Shown here one piece after another: positions 37,501 through 47,700 of a stretch of 64,000 bases of DNA. The DNA comes from Apis mellifera. Its lineage: Eukaryota > Arthropoda > Insecta > Hymenoptera > Apidae. The stretch spans positions 4,640,001-4,704,000 of the forward strand of contig NC_037638.1 of NCBI RefSeq assembly GCF_003254395.2, read 5' to 3'. Every line of letters begins with the position of its first letter. Position 1 is the first letter of the stretch. The notes beneath the pieces are model-generated. The model worked only from the letters and a program-made list of their open reading frames with translations, ran no database searches and was not told the origin of the DNA. A program made the translations under genes and the position numbers.

Positions 37501-40500
37501 CTTTTTCGCAAGAACCTTTTCTCGATGCGGTTAGATCGTGGGGGCAACAGCAACCACGTAGACCAGAGAGATTTCACGAGAGAGTTTCAGAGAGTTTCAG
37601 AGATGTAAGTTACCTTGGTCGTTCGGTGTAAGAACGAAGAAAGAAACGAGTAAGAAGCGGGGGTGTGAGGATTTGGTTGGTGCATCGTTTCGGGAGAACG
37701 TTCGTGTTTAGCATCGTTGCAAAGGAAGTTTGGTTTAAGTGGTGAGAAAGATCGGAAAGTATACTTTTAATGGAGAAATATACGTTTATTTTTAGTTTGG
37801 ATAGAAGAGATTCTCGTAATTTTCATTTTCATCCTAGCATTCGCACAGATTCCATTTCGTGTTCTGTTTATAACTGTTTATACTTTTTTTTTTTCTATTT
37901 TCCTTTCTCATTTTCATTTTCCCTGCTCCTAACCATCCACATTCCCTTCACTTCCTCCTTATCTCGCGACTCTCGTTTCTCCCTTTTTTTACCTTCTCTC
38001 GTTTATTATTCCTTTTTCTTTCTTCCTCCCCCCTTCTGCGGTGTTCATGCGCGGCAGCGCGAGTTTACATACACGCAAACATACTCTTGGAGGTTAGAGC
38101 TCGCGCTTCGGGATCCAAGAGTCATTTATTTGTCACAGGACGACCGGTACAGGCTGGCTTGTTCCAGGTAAACGCGCGTTCGTGCGCGACGCGTTATCTA
38201 AGACCGTTCTCTTTCTCTCTGCTCCTCGAGTACGAATTATATTCTCTGTTCTGAGCATTCGTGTCGGCCATTGCAACGCGCAGGAGCATTGATAATCGAG
38301 TCTCGACCGTGTGAAATCGTGCGCACATTTTTGGCGCACCGTCCGATCTTCCTTACCCACGTACGATAATCTCGAGTTTTATTTGGTTGTTTTGCCAAGA
38401 ACAGTGGGATACCGTGGCTAATTGTAACGTGCGATTAAATTCAAATTATTTCCTTGACGTTTTAATTATAATTTATAATTAGAGTTATAATTTATATTCG
38501 GTGTATGTATGTATAAATATATATATAACTGTGCAAAAGGCCATATATATAATATTCGAAACAAGGAAAAACATATGAAATATCGATAAATGTGAGTTGA
38601 GGTTATGTGTTGCTTCTCTATGTGTTCAATATATATTTTTTTTATGTCGATAGATTTATTTTAAATTCGATAGATTTTTGTACAGTAGTATAATGCATGA
38701 CAAATCAATCGTTTTAATAATTGTCCTGCTGACAAAAACATCTCACAGATAACTTTAAAACTAATGATTTTTTAACATATATTTATTAAAATTCTTTTAT
38801 TCTTTTCTCTTGTTTAATGAATAGAAATATGCTTTTGAAGTTTATCCTTAATCTTTCTAATAAACTCTATACATAATATATCTACGTATGAAATATATAC
38901 ATGAAACATTTATTTTATCTTTACTTATTTCTGTGCAGATTTAATTTTAAAAATCTACACTTCAACAATAAGAAATAACAAACAAATCCTAGTCAAATGC
39001 TCGAATCGTCTACCCTCAAGGTTAATTCGAGTCGAGTGTGCAGAAAATTCATAAAGAGGATTTGCGTTTTTCTTCTCGCGCAATTTCTATCGACAGTTGA
39101 ATGTTGGTGCACGCGAACACCCGAGGGAGTTGACGCGAAACGTTTTCTTTAACGTGCGTTCGTTAGAGTCAGAAGGAGTTAAATCCTCGACGGTTCACCT
39201 TCCATCGTTGAATTTATTGGCGCCATTGCTGCAAGTGGCCGCGTGCTGCGTGCCTGCAAATTCTTTACGACGCTTCGGATTTCCCGATATGGCAATGCGT
39301 AGTTAGTCACGTTAGATTAGAAAAACTTTGAATTCTCGACTCGTTCTATTCAAGCCGCGATTGATAAAATTATTAATGGAAAAAGGACGAGAATGTTTCT
39401 CTTAAAGAACAGTAACTCTAAAAACACGAAGGATGAATCCTTGACGACATATATTCGAAATTTTTTTCACTTTTCAGAACGTTCGGTGCTAAATGTGCGA
39501 AATGTGGTCGAAGCGTGGGTGCGGGGGATTGGGTGAGGAGGGCCAGGGAAAGGGTGTATCATTTGGCGTGTTTCGCCTGCGACGCCTGTTCCCGCCAACT
39601 CTCCACGGGCGAGCAATTCGCACTCCTGGACGCCAGATTGCTCTGCAAGGCTCACTACCTGGACGTCGTCGAAGGCAACAACACCTCTTCCGATGGTGAG
39701 ACTGTGCGGATACCTTATACACATTCCTTATTAAAATTACGAGCCCGAAAAATAGAAAAATATTCGATTATTAATTTATTTTCACTCGAAATGAAAACCT
39801 CTCTTATCTTCTCGACACCTTAACCTTTATTTCGCGATCCAAGTTACGCGATTTGAATCCAATGTGAAAAATAAAGAGGGGGAAACGAGGATAGAGCTCT
39901 GGAGAGGCGTATAAATGGTGGAGCACCTCTAATTGGTACTTTCGCAGAAGGCGGTGACTCCGAGAGCGGGCACAAGAGCGGTAACAAGGCGAAGAGAGTG
40001 AGAACCACGTTCACGGAGGAGCAGCTCTCCGTTCTTCAAGCGAATTTCCAATTGGACAGCAACCCGGACGGCCAAGATCTCGAGAGGATAGCCCATGTGA
40101 CCGGGCTCAGCAAAAGAGTTACGCAGGTTTGGTTCCAGAATTCTAGGGCGAGGCAGAAGAAGCATCTGCACACGGGAAAAATGAAAGGGCAACACGGTAC
40201 TTCTTGCGTTTGTTTCTTTCATCGATATTTGTCTAAAGAGGATTTCTTATTGATACCTTTCTTTTTTTCTTCTTCTTTTTTTCCGATTTTATTCGATCTA
40301 TCTTTTCGAAGTATAATTATTTACAAAAATACGTTTCTCTCCCTCCCTCTCCCCTCTCGTATGTATTTATTTTATATATATATATATATATATACATAAT
40401 TTTTCTTGAACAATTATTATTATTATACATCTAATCATATTCTATTGTTTGAATATTTTTATTTTAAAAATGAGATGTACTATAGTGAATATTTTATTTG

Positions 40501-41094
40501 TATCAAAAGTAAACAGATCCACTTCGAACGTTTTCAAATCAATTAAGATAGTTAAGAAGATAGGATTTTAAAAATTGTTTAAACACAGCTCGAAATCAAA
40601 GAAATATTATTTCTTGTTGCAGTCCATCAATCACCGCCAAATTCTAACGCGTCCACCGGCGATTTCGGTCGACACATCAATTTACACCTAACCTATTCGT
40701 TTCAACATCAACAGCAACACCATCACGGCCAACAACCTCCGCAATTAAGCCCGGCCACGTGCAAAAGTCCCACACCCTCGATTTATCATAATCATGGTGA
40801 GAATATTCACTCGTTTCCTCTCTTGCATGTACGTAAAATTCATTTTTTTTTTTTTTTTTTATGAAAAATTCTTCACTTTATCGATCTACGGTAATGAACC
40901 TGGATTCGAATTGGCAGTTATTTTGTATATTAAACGTGAAACGGGATTTCGACGAAATGAAAAAATTTTTGAATCTCGAAAAAGGTCTGTTCTCTATCGA
41001 AAGACCACCGTCAATTTTGTCCCCAGGCTCGGAACAATCGATGGATGAACTCTCGCAAGACTCGATGATGTTGTCGATGCCGAACGAGGTTTAA
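22117..41094 (+). CDS. Awh: LIM-homeodomain transcription factor, Arrowhead family, gene A
   Basis: Six coding exons, 22117-22122, 33319-33602, 39478-39695, 39948-40196, 40623-40796 and 41027-41094, sum to 999 nt (332 aa) with all phases matching. Order: Met-Lys start; low-complexity leader; LIM1 (about 42-95; CGGC, H-x2-C, C-x2-C, CRHD ligands); LIM2 (about 103-156; CAKC, HLAC, CDAC, CKAH); homeodomain (about 184-243; WFQNSRARQKKH helix 3); His/Gln/Pro-rich tail. The homeodomain and LIM pattern are those of Drosophila Arrowhead and vertebrate Lhx6/Lhx8. Such proteins bind TAAT-type DNA in the nucleus and recruit Chip/LDB through LIM1. In flies Awh supports abdominal histoblasts and salivary imaginal precursors. 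The start was chosen because the only ATGAAG|GT upstream matches the second gene's structure. Gene B lies tail-to-tail downstream. Confidence 0.88.
22627..22658. repeat. (AT)n microsatellite
   Basis: Uninterrupted AT dinucleotides, about 15 units, in intron 1 of gene A. Confidence 0.9.
22659..26469. other. Awh A intron 1, proximal part
   Basis: Islands of mixed composition at 23230-23700, 25090-25480 and 25640-26290 are separated by AT-rich spacer. The last contains TC-rich and GA-rich tracts around 26035-26060 and 26290-26400 that create long but compositionally biased frames on both strands. No coding exon is supported. Confidence 0.4.
26470..27870. repeat. Degenerate tandem array 1, about 8 monomers of 150-190 bp
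   Basis: The word GGATTTTTAA recurs at about 26530, 26697, 26870, 27063, 27221, 27401, 27573 and 27758. Each time it is followed by TTGCTTGAAATTTATAATAT-like sequence, a TTAATTGAACAAGA-like word, GTGCTTACTTATCTAGAAA, and a GTTCTCG..ACGATCGTTTG block. Monomers vary by indels. It lies wholly in intron 1 of gene A and has no coding frame. Confidence 0.85.
27871..29839. other. GC-richer block between the two intronic arrays
   Basis: 27880-28130 and 28560-29100 have balanced composition. A 128-codon frame at 28582-28968 shows no domain and no splice context. 29340-29700 is GC-rich and contains TTAGGTGTTAGGTTAGG at about 29525. These may be intronic regulatory elements. Confidence 0.35.
29840..31000. 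repeat. Degenerate tandem array 2, about 7-8 monomers of roughly 110-200 bp
   Basis: The word TTTCGAAGTAA (once TTTCGAAATAA) recurs at about 29847, 30039, 30206, 30408, 30564, 30717 and 30825. It is followed by TAATTTAGGTTAGGTTAAG, TTAGAAATAATTTTTGG, a TTAAGTTAAAAATGA word and GGGAAATTTGTGATTCGTG. The monomer is unrelated to array 1. The array decays after about 30900. Confidence 0.85.
31001..33318. other. Awh A intron 1, distal part
   Basis: Mixed-composition islands lie at 31140-31680, 31980-32170 and, most clearly, 32450-32940. The last is a GC-rich block about 400 bp upstream of the LIM1 exon. No further exon is supported. The acceptor TTGCAG ends at 33318. Confidence 0.4.
33319..33602 (+). 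CDS. Awh: Awh gene A coding exon 2 (LIM1)
   Basis: Encodes residues 3-96: a short Gly/Ala/Thr leader and the complete first LIM zinc-binding domain. Ligands are C42, C45, H63, C66, C69, C72, the late Cys and the final Asp of YCRHD. The donor is CT|GTAAGT, phase 2. Gene B has the same exon boundaries and 53 of 58 identical residues from the Met before CGGC. Confidence 0.93.
34415..34492. promoter_or_regulatory. Eight CCGA-type hexamers at helical spacing
   Basis: Hexamers of form [A/T][A/C/T]CCGA begin at 34415, 34425, 34435, 34446, 34456, 34466, 34477 and 34487, so the steps are 10, 10, 11, 10, 10, 11 and 10 bp. The intervening 4-5 nt vary. It is either an old tandem duplication of a 10-11 bp unit or a phased set of protein-binding sites on one face of the helix. 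Confidence 0.6.
34983..35028. repeat. (CT)n / (CCCTCT)n microsatellite
   Basis: CT dinucleotides passing into CCCTCT hexamers. On the other strand this is a GAGA-type tract. Confidence 0.9.
37180..37604 (+). promoter_or_regulatory. Awh: Candidate internal promoter and alternative first exon of gene A
   Basis: CpG-rich sequence with a GAGA tract (37464-37500) ends at a good splice donor (AGAT|GTAAGT, 37605). An ATG at 37525 opens a frame MRLDRGGNSNHVDQRDFT... that reaches the donor in phase 2, exactly what the LIM2 exon at 39478 requires. Splicing would give a protein of about 262 residues with LIM2 and homeodomain but no LIM1. Chance of frame agreement is one in three, so this is a hypothesis. 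Confidence 0.35.
37605..39477. other. Awh A intron 2, last part
   Basis: Includes a long pyrimidine tract (37870-38040). A GC-richer piece (38040-38170) ends at CCAG|GTAAAC, possibly another alternative leader exon. An AT-rich stretch follows, then an island at 39080-39300. Acceptor TTTTCAG ends at 39477. Confidence 0.35.
39478..39695 (+). CDS. Awh: Awh gene A coding exon 3 (LIM2)
   Basis: Encodes residues 97-169 with the second LIM domain (CAKC...HLAC..CDAC...CKAH). It is protein-identical to gene B over TFGAKC to GNNTSS. The donor G|GTGAGA interrupts the linker before the homeodomain; gene B is uninterrupted here. Reading through the donor would stop at 39823. Confidence 0.95.
39948..40196 (+). 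CDS. Awh: Awh gene A coding exon 4 (homeodomain)
   Basis: Encodes residues 170-252 with the whole homeodomain (about 184-243). Helix 3 reads VTQVWFQNSRARQKK, with Gln50 and Asn51 in the standard positions. The acidic/Gly linker EGGDSESG precedes it. Donor CACG|GTACTT is phase 1. An intron-retained form would stop at 40399. Confidence 0.95.
40373..40394. repeat. (AT)n microsatellite
   Basis: Eleven AT units in intron 4 of gene A. Confidence 0.9.
40623..40796 (+). CDS. Awh: Awh gene A coding exon 5 (His/Gln/Pro tail)
   Basis: Encodes residues 253-310. The entry motif VHQSPPN corresponds to MHHSPPM in gene B, so this boundary is homologous. The rest is rich in H, Q, S and P (QHQQQHHHGQQPPQ) and likely disordered, transactivating or interaction sequence. 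Donor ATG|GTGAGA is phase 1. Confidence 0.85.
41027..41094 (+). CDS. Awh: Awh gene A last coding exon
   Basis: Encodes GSEQSMDELSQDSMMLSMPNEV and a TAA. Acceptor TCCCCAG. The Met/Ser/Asp-rich acidic end has no counterpart in gene B. Confidence 0.8.
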
Positions 41095-44000
41095 TCGCCG
41101 TTGGACCACTCCTCGTTGTAAATATTTCTTTATTTTAGTTAAGAAGATTTTTAAACTCTCGTCCATGAATATTTTCATTTCGCGTCTGTTTCTTCGATCG
41201 AAGATGGATAGAATTAAAAAAGAGAGAAATTTTGAAATTCTCTCTCGGATAAATGTACGATTGATTTCATACGTTTGATTTTTCATTCGTTCGTAAAATT
41301 TTGAGATTTTTAGATCTCGTAAAATTTTTCGGATCTTTTTGAATCAGATTTCGATTTATCTGTCAAGATTTTAGATGGAATTTTATTATAAAAAAGAAAG
41401 CGAGGAACAAGAGAGTTTTCCTTGATTTATCGCTTTTCTTTTTTCAAAAATGTTCGAAAAAGGAAAAGAAAGCCGTGGAATTTTGATTGGTTTCCAAAAT
41501 ATTTTTTTACCGTCGCGTTTATCGATTATTTTATTTCTTTGGTACTTATTTTGAAATAACATGAAAATCACAGAAGAAAAATTTAAACAAGTTCAAAGAA
41601 ATCTATTTTCCTTTTTTTATATCATGTTTTTTAACTGAAAAAAATTAGTTTAATATTTCGATATTTTAAAAGATAAAAATTTAACGATGTTACGAATTAA
41701 AAATTTTTAAAGTCGATTATTTTTCGATCGATTCGATTAATTCGATAAGTCGAACGTAACTGAAACACGATTCGTTCTAACTTCGGACATTTTCGTTCTA
41801 CTTCGGTTATTTTCGACAATCAGAATCCAATAGCCAATCCTCTTCTGCTGATCTTCGGCAAATTACGGATAATAATCGAAAATAACCTAAACATGATTAA
41901 TTCTATTATAAATTAAATAAAACTCGTATGAAAATATTTTAATAAAGGATATTCTATTGTAAATATTGAAAAAAAACGACTTGCTAAGTTTTTCGTCTGT
42001 GATTTTCAATATTTATTCAATTAATTAATCCTTTGAAGCGTGAAACAAAATATATTTATTTTGATTTGTAAGTTAAAGAATACTCCATGTTCGATCAAAG
42101 GAATATTAATTATATAAACGGACAACATTTAAAAAAAAAAAATGCTTAAATTTGTAACACCGTTTCAAAGGATTAAATATTTCGATATTTTTAAACGGCA
42201 TCCGAAATAAAACGTCGTTGATCCGAATATTTCGTATGATTTAGAACGAAATCCGCCCAAATCGTTGTTAACTTATTAAGATAACCAGCAAAATGTAGAG
42301 AAGCCAATTTTTAAGACTGGATGGCAGCACAGCTCTCTCGCACTGGATGTTAAGCTTATTATAAATAAGTGAATACAATTAAACGTTCCATATAATGCAT
42401 AACAAGTCTCCAAGTGCACCAATATGGAAATGAATCGCGAATATTTCCGTAGCGATTGATAGGTGATGATCAACTCGTTATCAACTTTCTAGTTTCGAAT
42501 CAAGTTTTAACCCTTTCCATTTCCATGCTTTCTCTTCGAATTAATTTTTAATTTTATTAAATTCATTTAATTCTTTTAAACATCGAAACTCAAAGAATAC
42601 GATGGTTGGATCAGAAATAACCTATAATAGCAAATCCAATGGAAAGGGTTAACCACGAGTATTAAAAAGCTCGATCCGAATCCATCGATACACGTACTTC
42701 GATTATACGAATAAGAAATGCCCTTTACGATTCTAAAGAAGTGATAAATGTGATTTTCCTTCTTTTCGAGAAAATGATACATACGATAGTTGTCCTCACT
42801 TTGATTGATCCACGGAATTCCCTGATATAATCAGGTTATCGTTTTAATAAAACGTGTAAGATCGAATATACGATTAGCGTAAACGAAATAAAACTCGAGA
42901 GACGTTCGGTGTCCCCGAAAATTGCCGAAGTTTCGTTTCGTGTCGACTCGGGTATATTCGGTATATCTCGGGGAACATCAGAAAGCAATGTTCCGAATGA
43001 AAGTATCTTTTACAGTGTTTAGGTAATTAATTGTGTAATCGTAAAAAGAATCATTATTTAATATACTTAATGTACTGTGATGTAAATATTGTAAACTAAG
43101 TATATATACAATATAAAATGTTGCACATATTTATTTACTTCCACATTGATTTTCCCAGCCCAAACAAAAAATATTAATGTCATTATATTATAAAGAACTT
43201 TTTTTATCTTTTAGATATAGTTTATTTTATTTTATATGTGATATAGATGTAGATATTTTTTCATTATTAAATTTTCTATGATTTTACAATTTTAATTTTC
43301 ACAATTCGATATAGCATAGATGTAAGGAAAGCATATGTTTTTTTATAGGTTATAACACGATTTGAATACATTTAGCTGTACTTTGGAAAAATTCATAGTA
43401 GTTTAAGAGCATTAGTAATCTTTTCGATTTACGAAAAGTTTTTAAGGAAAATAGAGAAATAGGATCGAAAATAATAACTAATGATATTAACAGTAAAAGA
43501 CATTTTTATTATTAACAGTACGGTTTACAATATTGCGCTATGAGTGTACAATATGGGGAGCGATATCAAATACTCATGCACGATTCTTTTTGAAATTTAT
43601 ATACAAAAGCTACGGGATATGTTTATGTACAATTTTATCTTAAAAATAAAATACTTTATAAGAGACGTGTGCGTAAGAATTTAATGAATACTAATGAGCG
43701 TAACAATTTTTATCGCTAAAAATGAGACCTATCGTTATTTAATCATACGTTCAATGCGTTGTTATGATTTTAAAATTTTAAAATAAATAAAGAATTATTA
43801 ATGGAATTATAAAAAAAGTTGAAATTATGGAAACGTTGATTTGAATAATTATTTGACTTTGAGAAATAAAATTTACAAGATAATTTCTAATTGCAAAATA
43901 TAAGATTTTTATGAACACATTTAAAATTTTAATTCTCGTTTGATTGCACTTTTGATGAATAAAACACCTGTTAAAACGAAAAGAAATCATAATGAGAAAT

Positions 44001-44501
44001 CAGTCGTGGGAGTTAATCGAAATGGAATAAATAATTAATTCATTTCGTTTATTCGTAGAATAAAATCCCTAGAATCCTCATAGAATGCTATCCTATCCGT
44101 AGTATCACTTTTACTTTTTTTACTTGTTTTAAACAATTCGTTTTTGGTATGTACAAAAAATAGAGAACATTGAAGAATTCAAAGAGGATTAATATTTTAT
44201 TTTTTCATAAAATTCCATCATAGATTCATTATAGATTTTATCTTCTTTTTTTACATCATATTTAAATCATCGTGTACTAAAATATTTATAAAAATTTACA
44301 CTAATTATAAATCAAATTATCCTCTTTGAAATCCACGAATTTTATTACTATTTTTTCTTTTTGTTCTCTGAATTTTACGAGATCAATGTTTTAAAAGATT
44401 TTAATCGGAAACTTTTTATCTTAAAAAAAAAAAAATCAGAAATATCTTTGAAACTTGAAAAATTTGAATTTAATCATCGGTTTCAATTCTTGGACGAACT
44501 T
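41095..44501. other. Convergent intergenic space between the two Awh genes (3' UTRs)
   Basis: Both 3' UTRs must lie here. + strand AATAAA at 41916-41921 and others near 42205, 42849 and 42885 could end gene A. TTTATT on the + strand, for example 44341-44346, gives AATAAA for gene B. A short duplication of CGTTCTAACTTCGGACATTTT lies at 41773-41813. Mixed-composition segments at 42290-42480 and 42780-42990 might be conserved. No gene found. Confidence 0.5.
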
Positions 44502-44710
44502 TTACCCTGTTTGATGACAGAACTGAGCTTGAAGGTGATTGGGCGTTGTTGGGGTTAGAGGTGTCAGAGGGGTGAGAGGTGTCAATGGACTGCCAGGACT
44601 TTCACTTCCTGCGCTACCACCCTGATATCCTCCTAAATAGGCGCCTACCATGTTCACGCTGGTTGGGTATAATTCCACTGGATGATGTTGCATTGGTGGT
44701 GAATGGTGCA
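44502..44710 (-). CDS. Awh: Awh gene B last coding exon (LTP-repeat tail)
   Basis: Encodes MHHSPPMQHHPVELYPTS... with a Gly/Ser patch (GGYQGGSAGS) and a run of LTP repeats (SPLTPLTPLTPLTPTTP), ending HQTG and TAA. The acceptor is TTTAG|TG. The LTP repeats are probably disordered and are candidates for proline-directed phosphorylation (inference). Confidence 0.88.
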
Positions 44711-47700
44711 CTAAATTTTCAAATGCAAGTATTAAAAATAAGATTTCTAATGATTTATTAAACATTTCATTTTTTTTTAAATAATATCTTTTATATTCTG
44801 TATTTCAATATTAATATTTTAATTATTTTATCTCCAGTATTATTCTACACTATATTAAATATTTTATATTAAATATGAAAAATTTCTATTGCATATATTA
44901 GTTTATATTATTTGTCATGAAAAAAATGACAATTTTGGCAAGCAACAAAATTACAATTTAATTTAATTTAATTTAATTCAAATTCAAGATAAATTCAAAG
45001 TGTGATGAAAAGATCTACTCACTTTGGGTCTTGATCTTCCCACTGTGCTTCTTCTGCCTGGCTCTCGAGTTCTGAAACCATACTTGCGTCACGCGTTTGC
45101 TCAACCCCGTGACATGCGCTATTCTCTCGAGATCTTGGCCATCAGGATTACTGTCTAACTGAAAGTTCGCTTGCAAAACCGATAGCTGCTCCTCCGTAAA
45201 AGTCGTCCTGACCCTCTTCGTCTTGCTACCTTTCCCACCGTGTTCAGAGTCGCAATCCTCCGACGACGAGGTATTGTTTCCCTCCACCACGTCGAGATAA
45301 TGAGCCTTGCAGAGCAATCTGGCGTCGAGGAGGGCGAACTGCTCTCCGGTGGAGAGTTGACGGGAACACGCGTCGCAAGCGAAACACGCCAAATGATACA
45401 CCCTTTCCCTGGCCCTCCTCACCCAGTCGCCAGCGCCCACACTTCGACCACATTTCGCGCATTTAGCACCGAACGTTCTGAAAATTGCAATTGATCGATA
45501 AAATTAATTGATAATATATAAGGATTATTAAAAATTTTAATATTAAAAAATTTCTGTAACAGAGAATATTTATAAAATGAAATTTATTTATTTTCATCTA
45601 TATTTATCACTATTCCATTATTTCGTAAGAAAATTAGAATTAGATTGGTAGATGATTTGAGGAAAATTATTAAATGCATTAAATATACTACTCGAGCGAC
45701 ATCTAGATTTTTTCAAGGTTCGCAAAAAGCAAGAATCGAACGAGGAAAGGGAACGAGTTTCAAGGTGCTATTTTGGTCAAGATTGCAGGTTCATTCAGGA
45801 CCTCCGTGCACGAGAATCCGACGGTCCTGTCCTCATTAACATACTACTCCGCCACTCGCTTGTCCTTTGGAGGCGCGTCACAAGCGCGAGCCATGGTTTA
45901 AGGGTCGCTCGACCTCTCGCGATTTGGTCGGTAGATTACGTCGAGATTATCTCGACGTCTCAGTCCCAAGCCTTCTCTCGCCCTACAAATGACTCGAGAT
46001 CCTTTGAATTTCAGCCGCCTCGACACCAGGAAACAGATCACACATTTACGACTGTTGCTTTCGAGGTGATAGATATGCACGACCGATTTCTGGCTACCAA
46101 TTACACGAAAACCGATATATCTTTTAATGAGATCTTATGCGAAGATAAAATCTACTAAAGATGATAAAGATTGACGTAAGTGATTGATATTTTGCAAAAT
46201 ATTCAATATTTTATCTCTTGGAAGAAACTGATTAATATTTATATACGTTTGTATAATTTATAAATAGTTTATTCTACGTTGATGAATTAGTTTTTTACTT
46301 CGATGTAAATAATTTGTTCCTCATAACTAAGAATTTTGCTACGACAAAATGAAGAATACGAGATGTATAAGTGGTAGATGAAAACGAAGAATGGATCGAA
46401 GGATTGGTTATTGTATGGAAAAATATGGTAAGCTACGGAAGGATTAGTTGGTTCACGAATTGCACCGTCACCGTCGCATCCAAGATATTTTTGGACATTA
46501 TTGGTTATGGTGATCGTGCACAGGGCACTCCTAGAAGCGCATGCGCGTTCCTAACGAGACATCGAGACCCGACTTCGAATACCATTTCTCACTCCTTGAA
46601 ATTCTATTCACGAACAATATAACTACGCTACAAATTTTTTTATTGCTTTATAAAACTTGAAATTGTTCCAACAAATCGAAAATTTCCCATTCTAATTAAA
46701 ATTTAACGTATCACGATATATTTTAAACAACACAAACTTTAAAGGTTAGGTAGCATACCATCTTCACGATATCTTCACAAATTATTTTCTTAACCACACG
46801 AATTGAGTCATTTAAGATATTTTGCGATCCGAGACACCACTATTTTTCTTTCGAAACCAGCAAAGTGCAAAAGATGATGCAATTTTTCAATTCTACGTCT
46901 CTCATAGAACTCGTGAACGTTCGACGAGGTGTCATTAGCATAAATAGTGGCGCCACCCTTTTCTTTTCTGCCGCGTTTACGTCGGATCAAGCGAGGGCAA
47001 GAGAGAGGAGGCAGGGGAGAAGAGTGGAAGAGCACCGTGTAACCAGACCAGGAGAACTGGTATTGGGTATCTATAAATCTTCAGGGCCGTACATCGGCTA
47101 CCAAACGACCCCGCCCTAATTTATTCATTTGTTCTTCCACATAGGCGGGCCCTATAAGTCAACAGGGGATTAAGTCGGCCGCTATCCGACCTCTGCACAG
47201 TAGAGAATTCATGATCCCTCCTTACACCTCCGTTCCTCGTTCGAATGCATTCGATTCTCGCACTACGTAGCCTGATCACGATCGCTATCTTCGATATCAT
47301 TGGAGATGTAAATGGATCGCATGATAAATTATAAAATTCACGATATTTTACGATTGAATAATCGTTCTCTATAAAGATATGATATGCATGATGACATTTA
47401 CGGTGAGATATATATTCTAAATGTAGAAGAAAAGTAGAAATTTTTTTATTATCTGAAAATTCATGTTTTGAAAAGTAAATTTTTCAATTAAAAGAACATT
47501 ATAAAAAGATTAAGAGAAGAATATTAGAAAATTTGTATAATTTTAAAAAATATTTAGAGACTTAAATTTTCTTAATTATTTAGGTAAAAGAATATATATT
47601 AATAATAGTAAATTTAAAGGAATTGTCAAATTAATTAATTCACCATTTTTTGATAGTTATTTGACAATTATAATGAGAATTACAATAAAATTGAATAAAT

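Noticed and set aside
38058..38168. Cassette exon between LIM1 and LIM2 exons of gene A
   Set aside because: Spliced from the LIM1 exon it would shift the frame and meet a stop, and it would split the LIM1-LIM2 unit. At most it is an alternative leader.
39467..39724. Long antisense frames over the LIM2 exon (and similarly at 45240-45494)
   Set aside because: They are shadows of the real coding exons, caused by codon-constrained GC-rich sequence.
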